DNA of 64,000 bases from Saprospiraceae bacterium (GCA_016714025.1 JADJOB010000002.1:2078001-2142000), one strand, 5' to 3'; counted from the stretch's first letter, positions 17,448 through 27,192 are shown. The notes: generated from the letters alone by a model not told the origin. Numbers and translations are program-made.

Positions 17448-18950
17448 CTATCTTAGAATGTCTTTGGCCAGCACATCGGCCATTTTTCGGTCGTTGCTGA
17501 GCCTGTTTACCTTAAATTGTTCTCCTAATTTACCGGCTTGACGCATATAATCGAGGAACCCATTTTTACGGATGGGACGGATCTTTAAGGTATCCAATAG
17601 ATTTCCGTCGATCAGGTCCTTATAATAACTGTTCAGCTCACATAAATGCCCGTTAATGGTTTGAGCTATTTCATGGATATTCTTAGGGATTTCTGAAAAT
17701 TCTATAAACCACTCATGATAAGCCGAGCGGTTATCTGCAGGGCTTACCTGTGGTGCAACCGTAAACTCAACGACATCAAAACGGTGTTTCTTTTGAGCAT
17801 AACTGATCGCCTGATCAATTTCACTTGAGATGACATGCTCGCCAAAAGCAGAAATAAATTGACTGATCCGACCACTGAATTTAATCCGGTGTGGATCTTT
17901 TGAAACAAAACGAACTAAATCACCAATCAAATAGGACCAGAGTCCGGCATTTGTGCTTAAAACAATTGCATAGTCTTTATTGAGTTGGATGTTTGCCAAA
18001 CTCAGTCGTTCGGCATCCGGATCCTGGATCTTTTCTTTTTCTATAAATTCATAAAATATCCCATCGTGGACAACCAATTGCATATTGTCTTCTTCGCAAT
18101 CCGTTTGATACGCGATGAATCCTTCACTTGCCGGATAGGTTTCAATTAAATCTATGGGTCCGCCTATGAGTTGTTGGATCTTCTGCTTGTAGGGCGCATA
18201 ATTTACACCTCCATGGATGTAAAGGCTTAAATTTGGAAAAACATCCTTTACACAGGATTTTCCGGTAAAATCGAGCAAGTGCTCACAAAACATTTGAATC
18301 CAAGGCGGTATGCCACTAAAAACGCGGATATCCTTAGTGTGCAATTCGGCTATTAAATGTTCTATTTTTCGCTCCCAGGGTTGTATCCGATTCGTTTTAT
18401 CATCGGGTTGCTTATTGAATTTAAACCAATAAGGTACTTCGTGATTTACGATTCCGGATAATCTTCCAATCGCAATATTGTTTGTAAAACATAATTCAGG
18501 TGAACCTGAAAGGAAAAACATGTCCCCATTAAAAATTTGAGTTTTAGGTCGTTTTACTACGTAATGCAATAATAGATTTCTTGCTGAATTCAAATGATTT
18601 TTAATACTATCCGTAGTTAATGGGATGTATTTGGTACCTGAAGTAGTTCCGGAGGTTTTGGCTAAATATTTTGGAAGTCCTTTCCATAATATATTTTGCT
18701 TGCCATCACGAATTTGATCAAGATAAGGAACAAAATCTTCATAATCCCTTACAGGTACATGTGCTTTATAATCATCGTAATTGGAAATGGATTTAAAATC
18801 ATGATCAAGCCCAAATTGTGTATTTCTCGCGGAGTGTATTAAGGTTTTAAATTGGCGATCCTGATGGCTAACCCCTTTCAAATAACTGCGATTCAATTTT
18901 TTACAACTAGCTGTAGCAATTAAATGGATGAGGCTGTCTTTTAAAAACAT
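17448..18950 (-). CDS. GH3 auxin-responsive-promoter family acyl ligase
   Basis: A 500-residue protein of the GH3 fold, ANL-type adenylating enzymes known in plants for conjugating acyl acids to amino acids and widespread but uncharacterised in Bacteroidota. Visible motifs are AKTSGTTSGTKYIPLT (adenylation loop, about 107-122), ETYPASEGFIAYQ (ATP-binding region) and LSTNAGLWSYLIGDLVRF with the later AFGEHVISSEIDQAI, as in GH3 proteins. The length is typical. The substrate is unknown. The nearest upstream gene on the same strand is the LolA-like gene, 123 bp away. The 3' end abuts the heptamer array. Confidence 0.88.
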   Translation of the reverse strand: MFLKDSLIHLIATASCKKLNRSYLKGVSHQDRQFKTLIHSARNTQFGLDHDFKSISNYDDYKAHVPVRDYEDFVPYLDQIRDGKQNILWKGLPKYLAKTSGTTSGTKYIPLTTDSIKNHLNSARNLLLHYVVKRPKTQIFNGDMFFLSGSPELCFTNNIAIGRLSGIVNHEVPYWFKFNKQPDDKTNRIQPWERKIEHLIAELHTKDIRVFSGIPPWIQMFCEHLLDFTGKSCVKDVFPNLSLYIHGGVNYAPYKQKIQQLIGGPIDLIETYPASEGFIAYQTDCEEDNMQLVVHDGIFYEFIEKEKIQDPDAERLSLANIQLNKDYAIVLSTNAGLWSYLIGDLVRFVSKDPHRIKFSGRISQFISAFGEHVISSEIDQAISYAQKKHRFDVVEFTVAPQVSPADNRSAYHEWFIEFSEIPKNIHEIAQTINGHLCELNSYYKDLIDGNLLDTLKIRPIRKNGFLDYMRQAGKLGEQFKVNRLSNDRKMADVLAKDILR

Positions 18951-19073
18951 AGGGTCAAAGATATAATCCTTGTATGAATGTAGCGAATGTTTGAGGTTTT
19001 CAGAGCTATTAAAGCAGGATTTTTCAGGGATGAATGTAGTTTAAATACAGAGGCATTAAACGCTCAATCTCAA

Positions 19074-19730
19074 CTACTCATCTCTAAGATCTTCGATGTG
19101 GACGCCCTTCAGGTCATCTGTTTTAAGCTCAAATGCAGCATCATCAATCAACCGGGATGCAACGGTCTTTGTAAACACTACGATGGTTTTAGCACCATTC
19201 ATATCCTGCCATTCAGCTTTTTCTATAAGATTTGTTTTTTCAGATATGTATAAAGTTATTTTTGAAATGGTTTCCGTTTTTGATTCTGGAATCAATTCAA
19301 TGATGTGACTGTTTTTGCCTTTGCTTTTATAAAGTTTAATGTATTTGGCTTGATGGGTACCTGCTTTGTGAATCGCTGCCAATTGTGCGGGTTGGTATTT
19401 GTTTTCAGATTCTTCCGGATTGGTGATTTGAACTTCTTTGTTTCGTTTTAAATAGGTGTATTGAATTTTTGAATTATTATAAATTTCAAAATCCTTTAGA
19501 ATCAGTCGATACTTATGATCTTTTGACAAGAGCTGCCCTTTATTCTGTCCAGTAGATTTTCCTTTTTCAATCTGTTCGTAATCAAAAAAGATTTCCATAC
19601 CGCCCATTTTTTTATATTGATTTTGTGTTTTATCCAAAATCATAGCCGCTTTGGTATCTGGGGTGAAAAGGACAAGTAAATTACTTAAAAGACAGATTAG
19701 ATTGAGCAGCATGACGCGATAGGATTTCAA
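19074..19730 (-). CDS. LolA-like outer-membrane lipoprotein carrier family protein
   Basis: A 218-residue exported protein. The TTG start at 19730 gives a normal signal peptide with Lys/Arg before the hydrophobic core; an ATG at 19712 is an alternative without that charge. The mature protein has the LolA pattern: early ILDKTQNQYKKMGG, an antiparallel beta-sheet with FFDYEQ, GQLLSKDHKYRLIL and EVQITNPEE, and a late ISKITLYISEKTNLIEKAEWQDMNGAKT strand pair. LolA-type proteins ferry lipoproteins or related lipids across the periplasm. Bacteroidota often carry several copies, so the specific cargo cannot be stated. Confidence 0.8.
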   Translation of the reverse strand: MKSYRVMLLNLICLLSNLLVLFTPDTKAAMILDKTQNQYKKMGGMEIFFDYEQIEKGKSTGQNKGQLLSKDHKYRLILKDFEIYNNSKIQYTYLKRNKEVQITNPEESENKYQPAQLAAIHKAGTHQAKYIKLYKSKGKNSHIIELIPESKTETISKITLYISEKTNLIEKAEWQDMNGAKTIVVFTKTVASRLIDDAAFELKTDDLKGVHIEDLRDE

Positions 19731-19896
19731 TTAAAACAGTTGAAAAGCTAAAATCATTATAATAGCTTTGTTAAGCATTCGTTAAGCTTAATTCATTAAT
19801 CGATAGATAGGGCAAATAAGGGGTCTTGGATTTGGAAATTTAACCGTATTTTTAAAATTGAGTTGAACTGAATTTGAATCTACAAACTATTTTAAT

Positions 19897-21444
19897 ATGA
19901 AATGGATCATTGGAATGATATCAATCCTTTTTGGAAATCTAAGTTTCCTGTTGGCACAGGCAGGGCAATTGGATCCTTCATTTGGAAATGGGGGATGGGT
20001 GAATACCGATTTTGGGGGCAAAGATCAAAGTGGTTGTGTTGCGATCCAACCCGATGGGAAATTATTGGTTGGAGGTCGTACCAATGGGTTTTCCGGCTCT
20101 TTTGATTTTATAATTGCACGGTACCATGAAAATGGGCAATTGGATGGAAGTTTTGGCGATCAGGGGAAGGTGGTTTTGGATTTTGGATCAACTCAGGAAA
20201 ATGTTGAATTCATTCATTACTTACCGGAAAATAAAATTTTAATCGGCGGATATTCCAATTTAAGTCCCAATACGACATCTTACGTTGTCAGACTGGAATT
20301 AGACGGCCGCGTCGATACAACATTTGCAAATCATGGCATCCTGAGTTTTAAATACGGTCGTTCAACGGGCATTCTCAACATGGATTTGCAAGAGGATGGA
20401 AAATATGTGTTTGGTTGCATCGGCGTGATAGATACCCTGGATGTTGATTTTTTAGTCACAAGATTTTGGCCAGATGGAACCCTTGATACCAGTTTTAATC
20501 ATAAGGGCTGGGTTTATTACGATTTTATGACGCGTGAAAACATTCCTTTCGATATGTTTGTACAGAAGGATCATAAAATCTTCTTAAGTGGATGCTCCGG
20601 AGTATATCCTAAAGCAAATTTTGCATTTGTTCGGTACAATGAAGATGGAAGTTTAGATTCAACTTTTGGGAACATGGGCAGCATGCAAACTGATTTTGCA
20701 GGAAACCAGGATGTTGCTTATTCATCAATTATTCAGGAAGATGGTTCTTTTTATGTTTCAGGTACAGTTCGCGACAGCATCACAAATTATGATTTTGCTT
20801 TGGCAAAATACAATTCAGATGGAAGTTTGGATCCAACATTTGGAAATGGTGGAAAATTAACCTATGATTTTAAAGGTCCGGTTGATTTTGGGTTGTACAT
20901 GAAACAACAAAAAGATGGTAAACTTCTGGTGTGTGGTGAAAATAATATCCTCACAAAAAACAGTTTCGTTGTGGTGAGATTTAATAAGGATGGAAGCATT
21001 GATTCAAAATTTGGCAACAATGGAATGGCATCTCTGGATGTTGTAAATATATTGACCGATGATACTCCCAGTTTTACCTTGCAACAGGATGAGAAAATTG
21101 TGATGGTTGGAAATTATAAAGATGGGACTAACATCAACTTTTTAATCATGCGATTTTTAAATGATGGCATTTCTTCTACAAAAGAAGAAAATCAAGCACC
21201 CTTCCTGATTGCACCAAATCCTGTTGGAGATCATATAATGCTCCATAATTCTAAAATTGAATCCAATTATACGGTTTCAATTCTACATCCTAATGGAAAC
21301 ATTTTACAACAAGAAACTATTCAATTTGACAAAACAAGCAAATCAATCCTTTTATCAGAATCCGTACAATGGCTTCCGGGTGTTTATTTTTTAAAGTGGA
21401 ACCATGGAACAAAATTTGGTGTAATCCCTTTTATTAAAAGTTAA
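19897..21444 (+). CDS. Delta-60-repeat T9SS-secreted protein
   Basis: A 515-residue exported protein (signal peptide ending LLAQ). It contains seven delta-60 repeats of about 57 residues, each starting LDxxFGxxG and containing a 'QxDGKxLVxG' strand and a final 'RYxxDGS' turn; they are expected to form a beta-propeller. From about residue 432 a type A T9SS sorting domain follows (FLIAPNPVGD, then GVYFLKW near the end), so the protein should be exported across the outer membrane and anchored or released. The last repeats are the most degenerate. Ligand and function are unknown. It is transcribed divergently from the LolA-like gene. Confidence 0.92.
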   Translation: MKWIIGMISILFGNLSFLLAQAGQLDPSFGNGGWVNTDFGGKDQSGCVAIQPDGKLLVGGRTNGFSGSFDFIIARYHENGQLDGSFGDQGKVVLDFGSTQENVEFIHYLPENKILIGGYSNLSPNTTSYVVRLELDGRVDTTFANHGILSFKYGRSTGILNMDLQEDGKYVFGCIGVIDTLDVDFLVTRFWPDGTLDTSFNHKGWVYYDFMTRENIPFDMFVQKDHKIFLSGCSGVYPKANFAFVRYNEDGSLDSTFGNMGSMQTDFAGNQDVAYSSIIQEDGSFYVSGTVRDSITNYDFALAKYNSDGSLDPTFGNGGKLTYDFKGPVDFGLYMKQQKDGKLLVCGENNILTKNSFVVVRFNKDGSIDSKFGNNGMASLDVVNILTDDTPSFTLQQDEKIVMVGNYKDGTNINFLIMRFLNDGISSTKEENQAPFLIAPNPVGDHIMLHNSKIESNYTVSILHPNGNILQQETIQFDKTSKSILLSESVQWLPGVYFLKWNHGTKFGVIPFIKS

Positions 21445-21477
21445 TCGGTTCAATAAAATCCGAAAAATAAAATAGGA

Positions 21478-23403
21478 TTACTTTGCTTTAACGGTCATTA
21501 ATTTTTTAACGACATCTTTATCAATTTCCATTCCCTTATTAATCGCAATTTGTGCATTTGCTTTGTCACCCAATCTCGTGTAGGTAATGTATAAATTCGC
21601 CCATACAGATGCAGATTTTGGATTTATTTGAGATGATTTAGAAAGGTATTCGAGTGATTTTAAAAGATATCCCAGTTCAGCTTCTGCACTACCCAAAAGC
21701 TCCAGTGCCTGGTCATCGTTGGGATTTAATTTCAATGATTTGATTAAGACTTGTTTGGCTTCTTGATTATTATGTTCTTCATGAAATAAAAACCGGCCAT
21801 ATTCACGCAAGGCTTTTTGATAATTTTTCATTATAGACATATCGCCGGGAGCCATGGTAATATATTGTTCATACGTGGCTACCGCATCTTTGTGGTCTTT
21901 AATGATGTAATACGCATTCCCTAATAGAAACACACAATCCGTGTATTTTGGATAAATCTCCAGGGCTTTTTTCAAATGAAATATCGCCTGATTTACCAAA
22001 TATTTGTTTGCTTCTTTGTCATCGGATTTTCGATAGTTTTCCAATAAGGTAAATCCAAGGGAAGAATTTAATTTAGCACTGTTGGAGGAATGCTGGTAGT
22101 CAGAATTAAATAAAGTAAAATTATTTTTCCAGGCATTATTTCGTGCAATGGTTCGCGCTGAAAAAGCAAGCACTATAATAGGTAATAAATAGATGCTCCA
22201 GGAATAGCGGGCTTGTAAAAAGCGCAGCAGAAACGCAGCCGCCATAATGCATATACCCAAAGAAGATACAAATACAAATCGTTCCCCCATGTAAGCTCCT
22301 ATTGAAAAGAACAGGTTGGAAGTAGGGATCAATGCAATGATAAATAAGAAGATGGACCAGGAATAGAGGGGTTTGGTTTTAATCCATTTAAATGCAAAGT
22401 AGATTGCAGCACCTGCCAAACCAAGCGCCAGGATTGGTAGAGGTGAAAATAAATTTACAGCTGCAATACTTTTAGGTGCATAATCATGCGTCAAAGGGTA
22501 GGGTATAAAATTTAAATAAACGTACCGCAACAAACTGTAAAAAATGGTACCATATTTCTCAGCAGGATTCATTTCGACAAGTCGCTCGCCGCGAAACTGC
22601 AACCAGGGGTTTTCCAAAAAATTTCTGGAACTATTAATGAAACTAGCTCCCAATACCCATATACGAATGCCGATAAAAAGTGCAGAGGAAACAACCAATG
22701 GGCTATAGATTAACCAACTGCGTTTTACTTCTTTTGGAATAAATAAATAAATAGCAAGTGGAATCAATGCCAAAAATACAATTGCATTTTCTTTTGAAAA
22801 TAAAGCCAGCATAAAAAAGATTCCGGATAAAATACCGTGAAGTATTTTTTTGCTTTCAAGGGTCTTTAATAAAAAATATAAACTGGAAAATGAAAACAAC
22901 AAAGACCAAATTTCATCCAATCCTTTAATATTTGCAACAACTTCAGTGTGGAGCGGATGAATTGCAAATAAAAGGGTCGCAATCCCTGCAATTAGTTTGG
23001 CTTGATGGGGATATCGATACGCGAGTAACTTGGCCAGCGTAATAAAGATTATACAATTTAACAATCCATAAAAGAGTACATTAAAAAGATGGGCAATGAA
23101 TGGATTATTTCCGGAAACTTGATGTTGTACGGCAAAGAAAGCGAGGGTCAGGGGTCTGTAGCGCCCCCCTCCAACTGTACTTTTTCTTCCTGAATCTTTA
23201 AAATATCCGGCAAAGGTTTCATTAGAAAATATATTACTGATGCCACTGATCCCGCTTTGAACAAATTGGTTTTCGGTATATACAACCCGATCGTCTAATA
23301 CAAAATCATGAAATAGGGTGTTGGCATAAAGGGCAAAAGATATAATAAAAATCAAGTATATGCTCCAGGTGCTTTGAATCAGTTTTTGTAAAGAATCAAT
23401 CAT
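21478..23403 (-). CDS. Polytopic membrane protein with C-terminal TPRs (TMTC/PMT-like)
   Basis: A 641-residue protein. About ten predicted membrane helices occupy residues 12-420, with an early luminal loop containing FVLDDRVVYTEN and, later, GGRYRPLTLAFFAVQH. This layout recalls GT-C-fold mannosyltransferase-like proteins (TMTC/PMT type) with an acidic pair after the first helix. Residues 430-640 carry TPR units (HLKKALEIYPKYTDCVFLLGNAYY, LKSLEYLSKSSQINPKSASVWANLY). Such proteins are proposed to glycosylate exported substrates, but activity here is inferred. It converges with the delta-60 gene with a 33-bp gap and lies 40 bp downstream of the MFS gene on the same strand. Confidence 0.82.
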   Translation of the reverse strand: MIDSLQKLIQSTWSIYLIFIISFALYANTLFHDFVLDDRVVYTENQFVQSGISGISNIFSNETFAGYFKDSGRKSTVGGGRYRPLTLAFFAVQHQVSGNNPFIAHLFNVLFYGLLNCIIFITLAKLLAYRYPHQAKLIAGIATLLFAIHPLHTEVVANIKGLDEIWSLLFSFSSLYFLLKTLESKKILHGILSGIFFMLALFSKENAIVFLALIPLAIYLFIPKEVKRSWLIYSPLVVSSALFIGIRIWVLGASFINSSRNFLENPWLQFRGERLVEMNPAEKYGTIFYSLLRYVYLNFIPYPLTHDYAPKSIAAVNLFSPLPILALGLAGAAIYFAFKWIKTKPLYSWSIFLFIIALIPTSNLFFSIGAYMGERFVFVSSLGICIMAAAFLLRFLQARYSWSIYLLPIIVLAFSARTIARNNAWKNNFTLFNSDYQHSSNSAKLNSSLGFTLLENYRKSDDKEANKYLVNQAIFHLKKALEIYPKYTDCVFLLGNAYYIIKDHKDAVATYEQYITMAPGDMSIMKNYQKALREYGRFLFHEEHNNQEAKQVLIKSLKLNPNDDQALELLGSAEAELGYLLKSLEYLSKSSQINPKSASVWANLYITYTRLGDKANAQIAINKGMEIDKDVVKKLMTVKAK

Positions 23404-23443
23404 GAATGTGCTTAGCTAAGATGAAGGGCCAAAGATAAAGCTT

Positions 23444-24688
23444 TCAGGCTAATCTGGTTTCATTTAAAGGGATACGGAGCGGGTAGCGGGATTCTATTTT
23501 ATCCAAATACAAGAAGCCCAGCCCGACAAGGGTTGACAAGCCTCCAACCAACCACCAAAGGGTTTCGAATCCAAAATGATCGGCTATAGCACTTCCTGAA
23601 GAGCTGCCAACAATATGTGCTACGCTGTATGCGATTGTATACAAGGATGCATATTGACCAATATTGGACGGATTGCTGCGTTTCATAAAAAAGACCAACA
23701 TAAAAGGCATGGCCAATATTTCACCTGCAGATATGATTGCGGAGGATATTATACCCAGTCCAAATGCGTCCATAGTCACCACATTGAATATTACAAAAGA
23801 AAGCCCCGTTATAAATGTTCCCATCGCAATCAATCGCAATCTTCTAAAATTTTCAAGCGAATACACCGCTACCATCTCAAATGCAGCAATGAATAAACCA
23901 TTTATACCCAATACCCATCCAATTTGACTTTCTGATAAGAATAATTCTGTTTTTAAATAAATTGGAAGTGTTGTAAATATTTGAAAAAAACAAAGTCCAA
24001 ACAAACAAGTCAAAAGAATAAAATATAAATAAAACCGATCTTTAAATGCAGATTGATTAACAGGTTTGTTCATCACACTGTGTTCTCTTTTTGGTTTAAT
24101 CTCCAATCTGGGTAGTTTATAAAAAATCAAAACACCTGCTAAAATATTGGTAATGCCATCTACGTAAAATAACAATTGATAATTATGAGATGCGATCCAG
24201 CCTCCAATAGCAGCGCCAAATGCCCATCCTAAATTAACGGACAATCTTACAAGCGATCCGCTTCTGGTGAGTGTATCCGGATTGCTGTAAGCAGAAATTG
24301 CTGCCATGCTTGCGGGTCGGAAACTCTCATTAATTACAGATGCAATAAACGTTGCAAGACAGATCAGATAATAATTTTCAAAAAAGGAAATAAAAATATA
24401 CGAACAGCCTCCGGCAATTAATGAAAATAGCATTAAATTATAAAATCCTATGCGATCTGTAAGCTTGCCTCCAAAATAAGCGCCAACGATAGAACCCAAT
24501 CCAAAACAAGTCATGACCATACCTGCTTTTGTAATGCTCACTCCAATATGTTGAGTCATATACATGGACATAAAAGGAACGACCATCGTCCCTGCACGGT
24601 TGACTAATTGAACCAATGCAAGCAACCAGGAATTGATATTCAATCCTGCAAATGAATCCCGATATAAATTGATGATTCGCTTGGTCAT
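23444..24688 (-). CDS. Major facilitator superfamily transporter
   Basis: A 414-residue protein (ATG at 24688; a TTG two codons earlier is possible) with twelve hydrophobic segments. The MFS signature between helices 2 and 3 is visible as GAYFGGKLTDRIG, and a second conserved charged loop lies mid-protein. The resemblance is to the drug/proton antiporter-like branch (MMYMTQHIGVS-type start), but the substrate cannot be told from sequence. It is transcribed divergently from the sodium symporter gene across a 107-bp gap, so the two may share a control region. It lies 40 bp upstream of the TPR membrane-protein gene. Confidence 0.88.
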   Translation of the reverse strand: MTKRIINLYRDSFAGLNINSWLLALVQLVNRAGTMVVPFMSMYMTQHIGVSITKAGMVMTCFGLGSIVGAYFGGKLTDRIGFYNLMLFSLIAGGCSYIFISFFENYYLICLATFIASVINESFRPASMAAISAYSNPDTLTRSGSLVRLSVNLGWAFGAAIGGWIASHNYQLLFYVDGITNILAGVLIFYKLPRLEIKPKREHSVMNKPVNQSAFKDRFYLYFILLTCLFGLCFFQIFTTLPIYLKTELFLSESQIGWVLGINGLFIAAFEMVAVYSLENFRRLRLIAMGTFITGLSFVIFNVVTMDAFGLGIISSAIISAGEILAMPFMLVFFMKRSNPSNIGQYASLYTIAYSVAHIVGSSSGSAIADHFGFETLWWLVGGLSTLVGLGFLYLDKIESRYPLRIPLNETRLA

Positions 24689-24795
24689 TTGCAAATTAAG
24701 TAATTTTAAATCCGACCTTTTAATTTGAAAACAGGATTAACAACAAATTATCAACTATGAATTTATTTAAGTTTCTTTGTTGATCAATTCATTTT

Positions 24796-26247
24796 ATGCA
24801 TTTTAGTTATTGGTTAAGTAGCATCTTGCTTTTGTATTTTGGAGTCTTGCTTTGGATTGCACGCGCAACCTCAAAAGACCAATCCAATGAAAGTTTTTTT
24901 ATTGGCAAGCGCAATTCAAATTGGTTTGTAGTTGCTTTTGGAATGATTGGTACATCTTTATCTGGTGTGACATTTATTTCTGTGCCGGGTACTGTAGGTT
25001 CTCAGGGTTTTTATTATTTGCAAGTTGTATTGGGTTACTTTTTAGGTTATTTGGTCGTTGCCTTTGTACTGCTTCCTGTTTATTATCGGATGCAGGTGAG
25101 TTCGATTTACCATTTTCTGGATGAGCAGTTGGGTCGAATTGCTTATAAAACGGGAGCCTCTTTTTTTATTTTGTCCCGCACGGTCGGAGCAACCGCCAGA
25201 TTGTTTTTAGTAATCAATGTATTGCAACTCTTTTTACTCAATGATTTGGGCATTTCATTTTATTGGACTGCATTTTTTATTCTTTTTATGATTTTGGTTT
25301 ATACCATGCAGGGAGGTGTTAAAACAATTGTGTGGACCGACACCCTTCAAACCTTTTTTATGTTACTCGCCTTGGTTAGTTGCATTTTTATTATACTAAA
25401 CCAATTGGATATTAACTTTTCAACAGCGGTAAACCATATGAATGAAGCCAATTATTTGCGTTGGTTTAACAGCGATTTTATGGCCGGCTCAAACTTTTGG
25501 AAACACCTGATAGGCGGTGCTTTTATTACCATTAGCATGACAGGAATGGATCAGGAAATGATGCAAAAAAACATCAGTGTCCGTACCTTGAAAGACTCTC
25601 AAAAAAACATGCTGAGTTTTAGTGTAGTGTTGGTAATTGTTAACATTCTTTTTTTGATTTTAGGAGGACTGCTTTCATTGTATGCAAATCAAAACGTACC
25701 CGGTGTGGCTGGAGATGATTTATTTCCTTCGATTGCTTTTGGTAAAATGCCGGTTTTATTTTCACTATTATTTGTCGTTGGATTAATCTCAGCTTTGTTT
25801 CCAAGTGCGGATGGAGCAATTACGGCCTTGACTTCATCTTTTTGTGTAGACATTCTGGGCTTCAATCGAAATGCTGAACTCACAGAGCATCAAAAAATAA
25901 GGAAACGCAAAATGGTCCATTTTTTATTTGCACTTATTTTTCTACTCCTGGTATTTATTTTTAAATGGATTGATAATAAATCTATCATCGATTTAATTCT
26001 TAAAGTTGCAGGATACACCTATGGACCGTTGCTGGGCTTGTATGCATTTGCCCTGTTTTCCAAACGAGGCTTGTCAAATTCGATCATGGTATTCGTTCTT
26101 TGTTGTTTGGCACCCGTGATTGTATTTGTAATCGATCGTAATTCAGCTAATTGGTTCCATGGATTTTCGTTGGGGTATTTAAACCTTCCTCTAAACGGAC
26201 TGGTTACCTACCTGAGTTTATTAGCCATATCAAAACAGAAAACATGA
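24796..26247 (+). CDS. Sodium:solute symporter (SSS family), probable MurNAc uptake
   Basis: A 483-residue protein with about 13 membrane helices in the SSS/LeuT-like arrangement. Typical features are SNESFFIGKRNSNWFVVAFGMIGTSLSGVTFISVPG in the first repeat (unwound helix 1), RTVGATARLFLV, and GLISALFPSADGAITALTSSF in the sodium-site region. Its last four bases overlap the start of murQ (ATGA), a strong sign of coupled translation. In Tannerella forsythia an uptake transporter is genetically linked to murQ for MurNAc salvage; on that precedent and the overlap, I infer that this protein imports N-acetylmuramic acid or a related sugar. The family is certain, the substrate inferred. Confidence 0.9.
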   Translation: MHFSYWLSSILLLYFGVLLWIARATSKDQSNESFFIGKRNSNWFVVAFGMIGTSLSGVTFISVPGTVGSQGFYYLQVVLGYFLGYLVVAFVLLPVYYRMQVSSIYHFLDEQLGRIAYKTGASFFILSRTVGATARLFLVINVLQLFLLNDLGISFYWTAFFILFMILVYTMQGGVKTIVWTDTLQTFFMLLALVSCIFIILNQLDINFSTAVNHMNEANYLRWFNSDFMAGSNFWKHLIGGAFITISMTGMDQEMMQKNISVRTLKDSQKNMLSFSVVLVIVNILFLILGGLLSLYANQNVPGVAGDDLFPSIAFGKMPVLFSLLFVVGLISALFPSADGAITALTSSFCVDILGFNRNAELTEHQKIRKRKMVHFLFALIFLLLVFIFKWIDNKSIIDLILKVAGYTYGPLLGLYAFALFSKRGLSNSIMVFVLCCLAPVIVFVIDRNSANWFHGFSLGYLNLPLNGLVTYLSLLAISKQKT

Positions 26248-27065
26248 ATTTTATCCGTTTGACCGAAGGAGATTCAATATACCATGACCTTGAACACAAA
26301 AGCAGCATTGAATTGCTGGAATGCATGAATGTTGAAGACCACAAACCTGCTGAAGCTGTTAAACTCGTATTGCCTTTAGTTGCGACTTTCATTGATCAGA
26401 CCTTACCTAAACTTTTAGAAGGCGGACGTATATTTTATATTGGAGCCGGCACGAGTGGCCGATTGGGAATACTGGATGCTTCAGAATGTCCTCCCACATT
26501 TGGGGTAGCGCCGGATCTTTTTAATGGAATCATTGCCGGAGGCGATGGAGCCATCCGAAAGGCTGTGGAATTTGCAGAAGATAGCACCCAACAAGCCTGG
26601 CTTGATTTACAATCCTTTTTTGTAAGCGAACTCGACACAGTGATCGGAATCACAGCAAGCGGAACTACACCTTATGTCGTAAATGGACTTAAATCCTGTC
26701 GGGAACACCGGATTACGACTGCAGGTATTACTTCCAACCCAGGCAGTCCGGTCAGCAAAGAATCCGATTTTCCCTTTGAATTGCAATTGGGACCGGAATT
26801 TATTACCGGAAGCACCCGATTAAAAAGTGGAACCGCTCAAAAAATGCTTTTAAATATGATTTCAACCTGCCTTATGATCCGATTTGGGAGGGTAATCGAC
26901 AATAAAATGGTGGACATGCAATTGGCCAATACGAAACTTATCGAACGAGCGGTGCGTATGATCCTCCAATTTAAATCGATCCGCGAAGAAAAAGCCAGAG
27001 AACTCCTCAAAGAATTTGGAAGCGTTCGTGGAGTCATTGAGTATTTGCGTGTAAATCTCAGTTAA
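26244..27065 (+). CDS. murQ: N-acetylmuramic acid 6-phosphate etherase
   Basis: A 273-residue SIS-domain enzyme that cleaves the lactyl ether of MurNAc-6-phosphate to GlcNAc-6-phosphate and lactate in peptidoglycan recycling. The start is ATG 26244, overlapping the symporter stop; the longer in-frame extension is a reading of the symporter's end in another frame. Characteristic sequences are YIGAGTSGRLGILDASECPPTFG, IIAGGDGAIRKAVE-like, GITASGTTPYV and FITGSTRLKSGTAQK. The C-terminal helical tail is slightly short compared with the E. coli enzyme but all SIS motifs are intact. A MurNAc kinase is not encoded nearby, so MurNAc must be phosphorylated by an enzyme outside the window. Confidence 0.95.
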   Translation: MNFIRLTEGDSIYHDLEHKSSIELLECMNVEDHKPAEAVKLVLPLVATFIDQTLPKLLEGGRIFYIGAGTSGRLGILDASECPPTFGVAPDLFNGIIAGGDGAIRKAVEFAEDSTQQAWLDLQSFFVSELDTVIGITASGTTPYVVNGLKSCREHRITTAGITSNPGSPVSKESDFPFELQLGPEFITGSTRLKSGTAQKMLLNMISTCLMIRFGRVIDNKMVDMQLANTKLIERAVRMILQFKSIREEKARELLKEFGSVRGVIEYLRVNLS

Positions 27066-27151
27066 TTTTTTTGATAAGTCAGCCGCTATCCGCCATTTAT
27101 TTTCTAAAATTTAGGCATCAAAAATTGTAAATTCCAAAAAATCATCAAAAA

Positions 27152-27192
27152 ATCAGGGTAAACCCTGATAAAAAATCAGGGTTTACCCTGAT
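27152..27192. repeat. Nested double palindrome downstream of murQ
   Basis: Two 18-bp arms, ATCAGGGTAAACCCTGAT (27152-27169) and its exact reverse complement (27175-27192), are separated by AAAAA. Each arm is itself a hairpin (7-bp stem, 4-base loop). The whole can form one 18-bp stem or two small hairpins. It lies 86 bp after the murQ stop and is followed on the plus strand by GGTTTTTTT at 27201-27209, so it may act as a terminator; a mobile repeat (REP-like) is also possible. Confidence 0.85.

Noticed and set aside
17058..17541. Three overlapping plus-strand ORFs with WTMDDGQ-type repeats
   Set aside because: They are all readings of the 7-bp array; every forward frame is open because 7 is not a multiple of 3, and none has a start context or conserved non-repeat part.
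26151..26243. Extended murQ start inside the symporter gene
   Set aside because: The extra 31 residues read the symporter's end in another frame; family similarity begins at the ATG at 26244.
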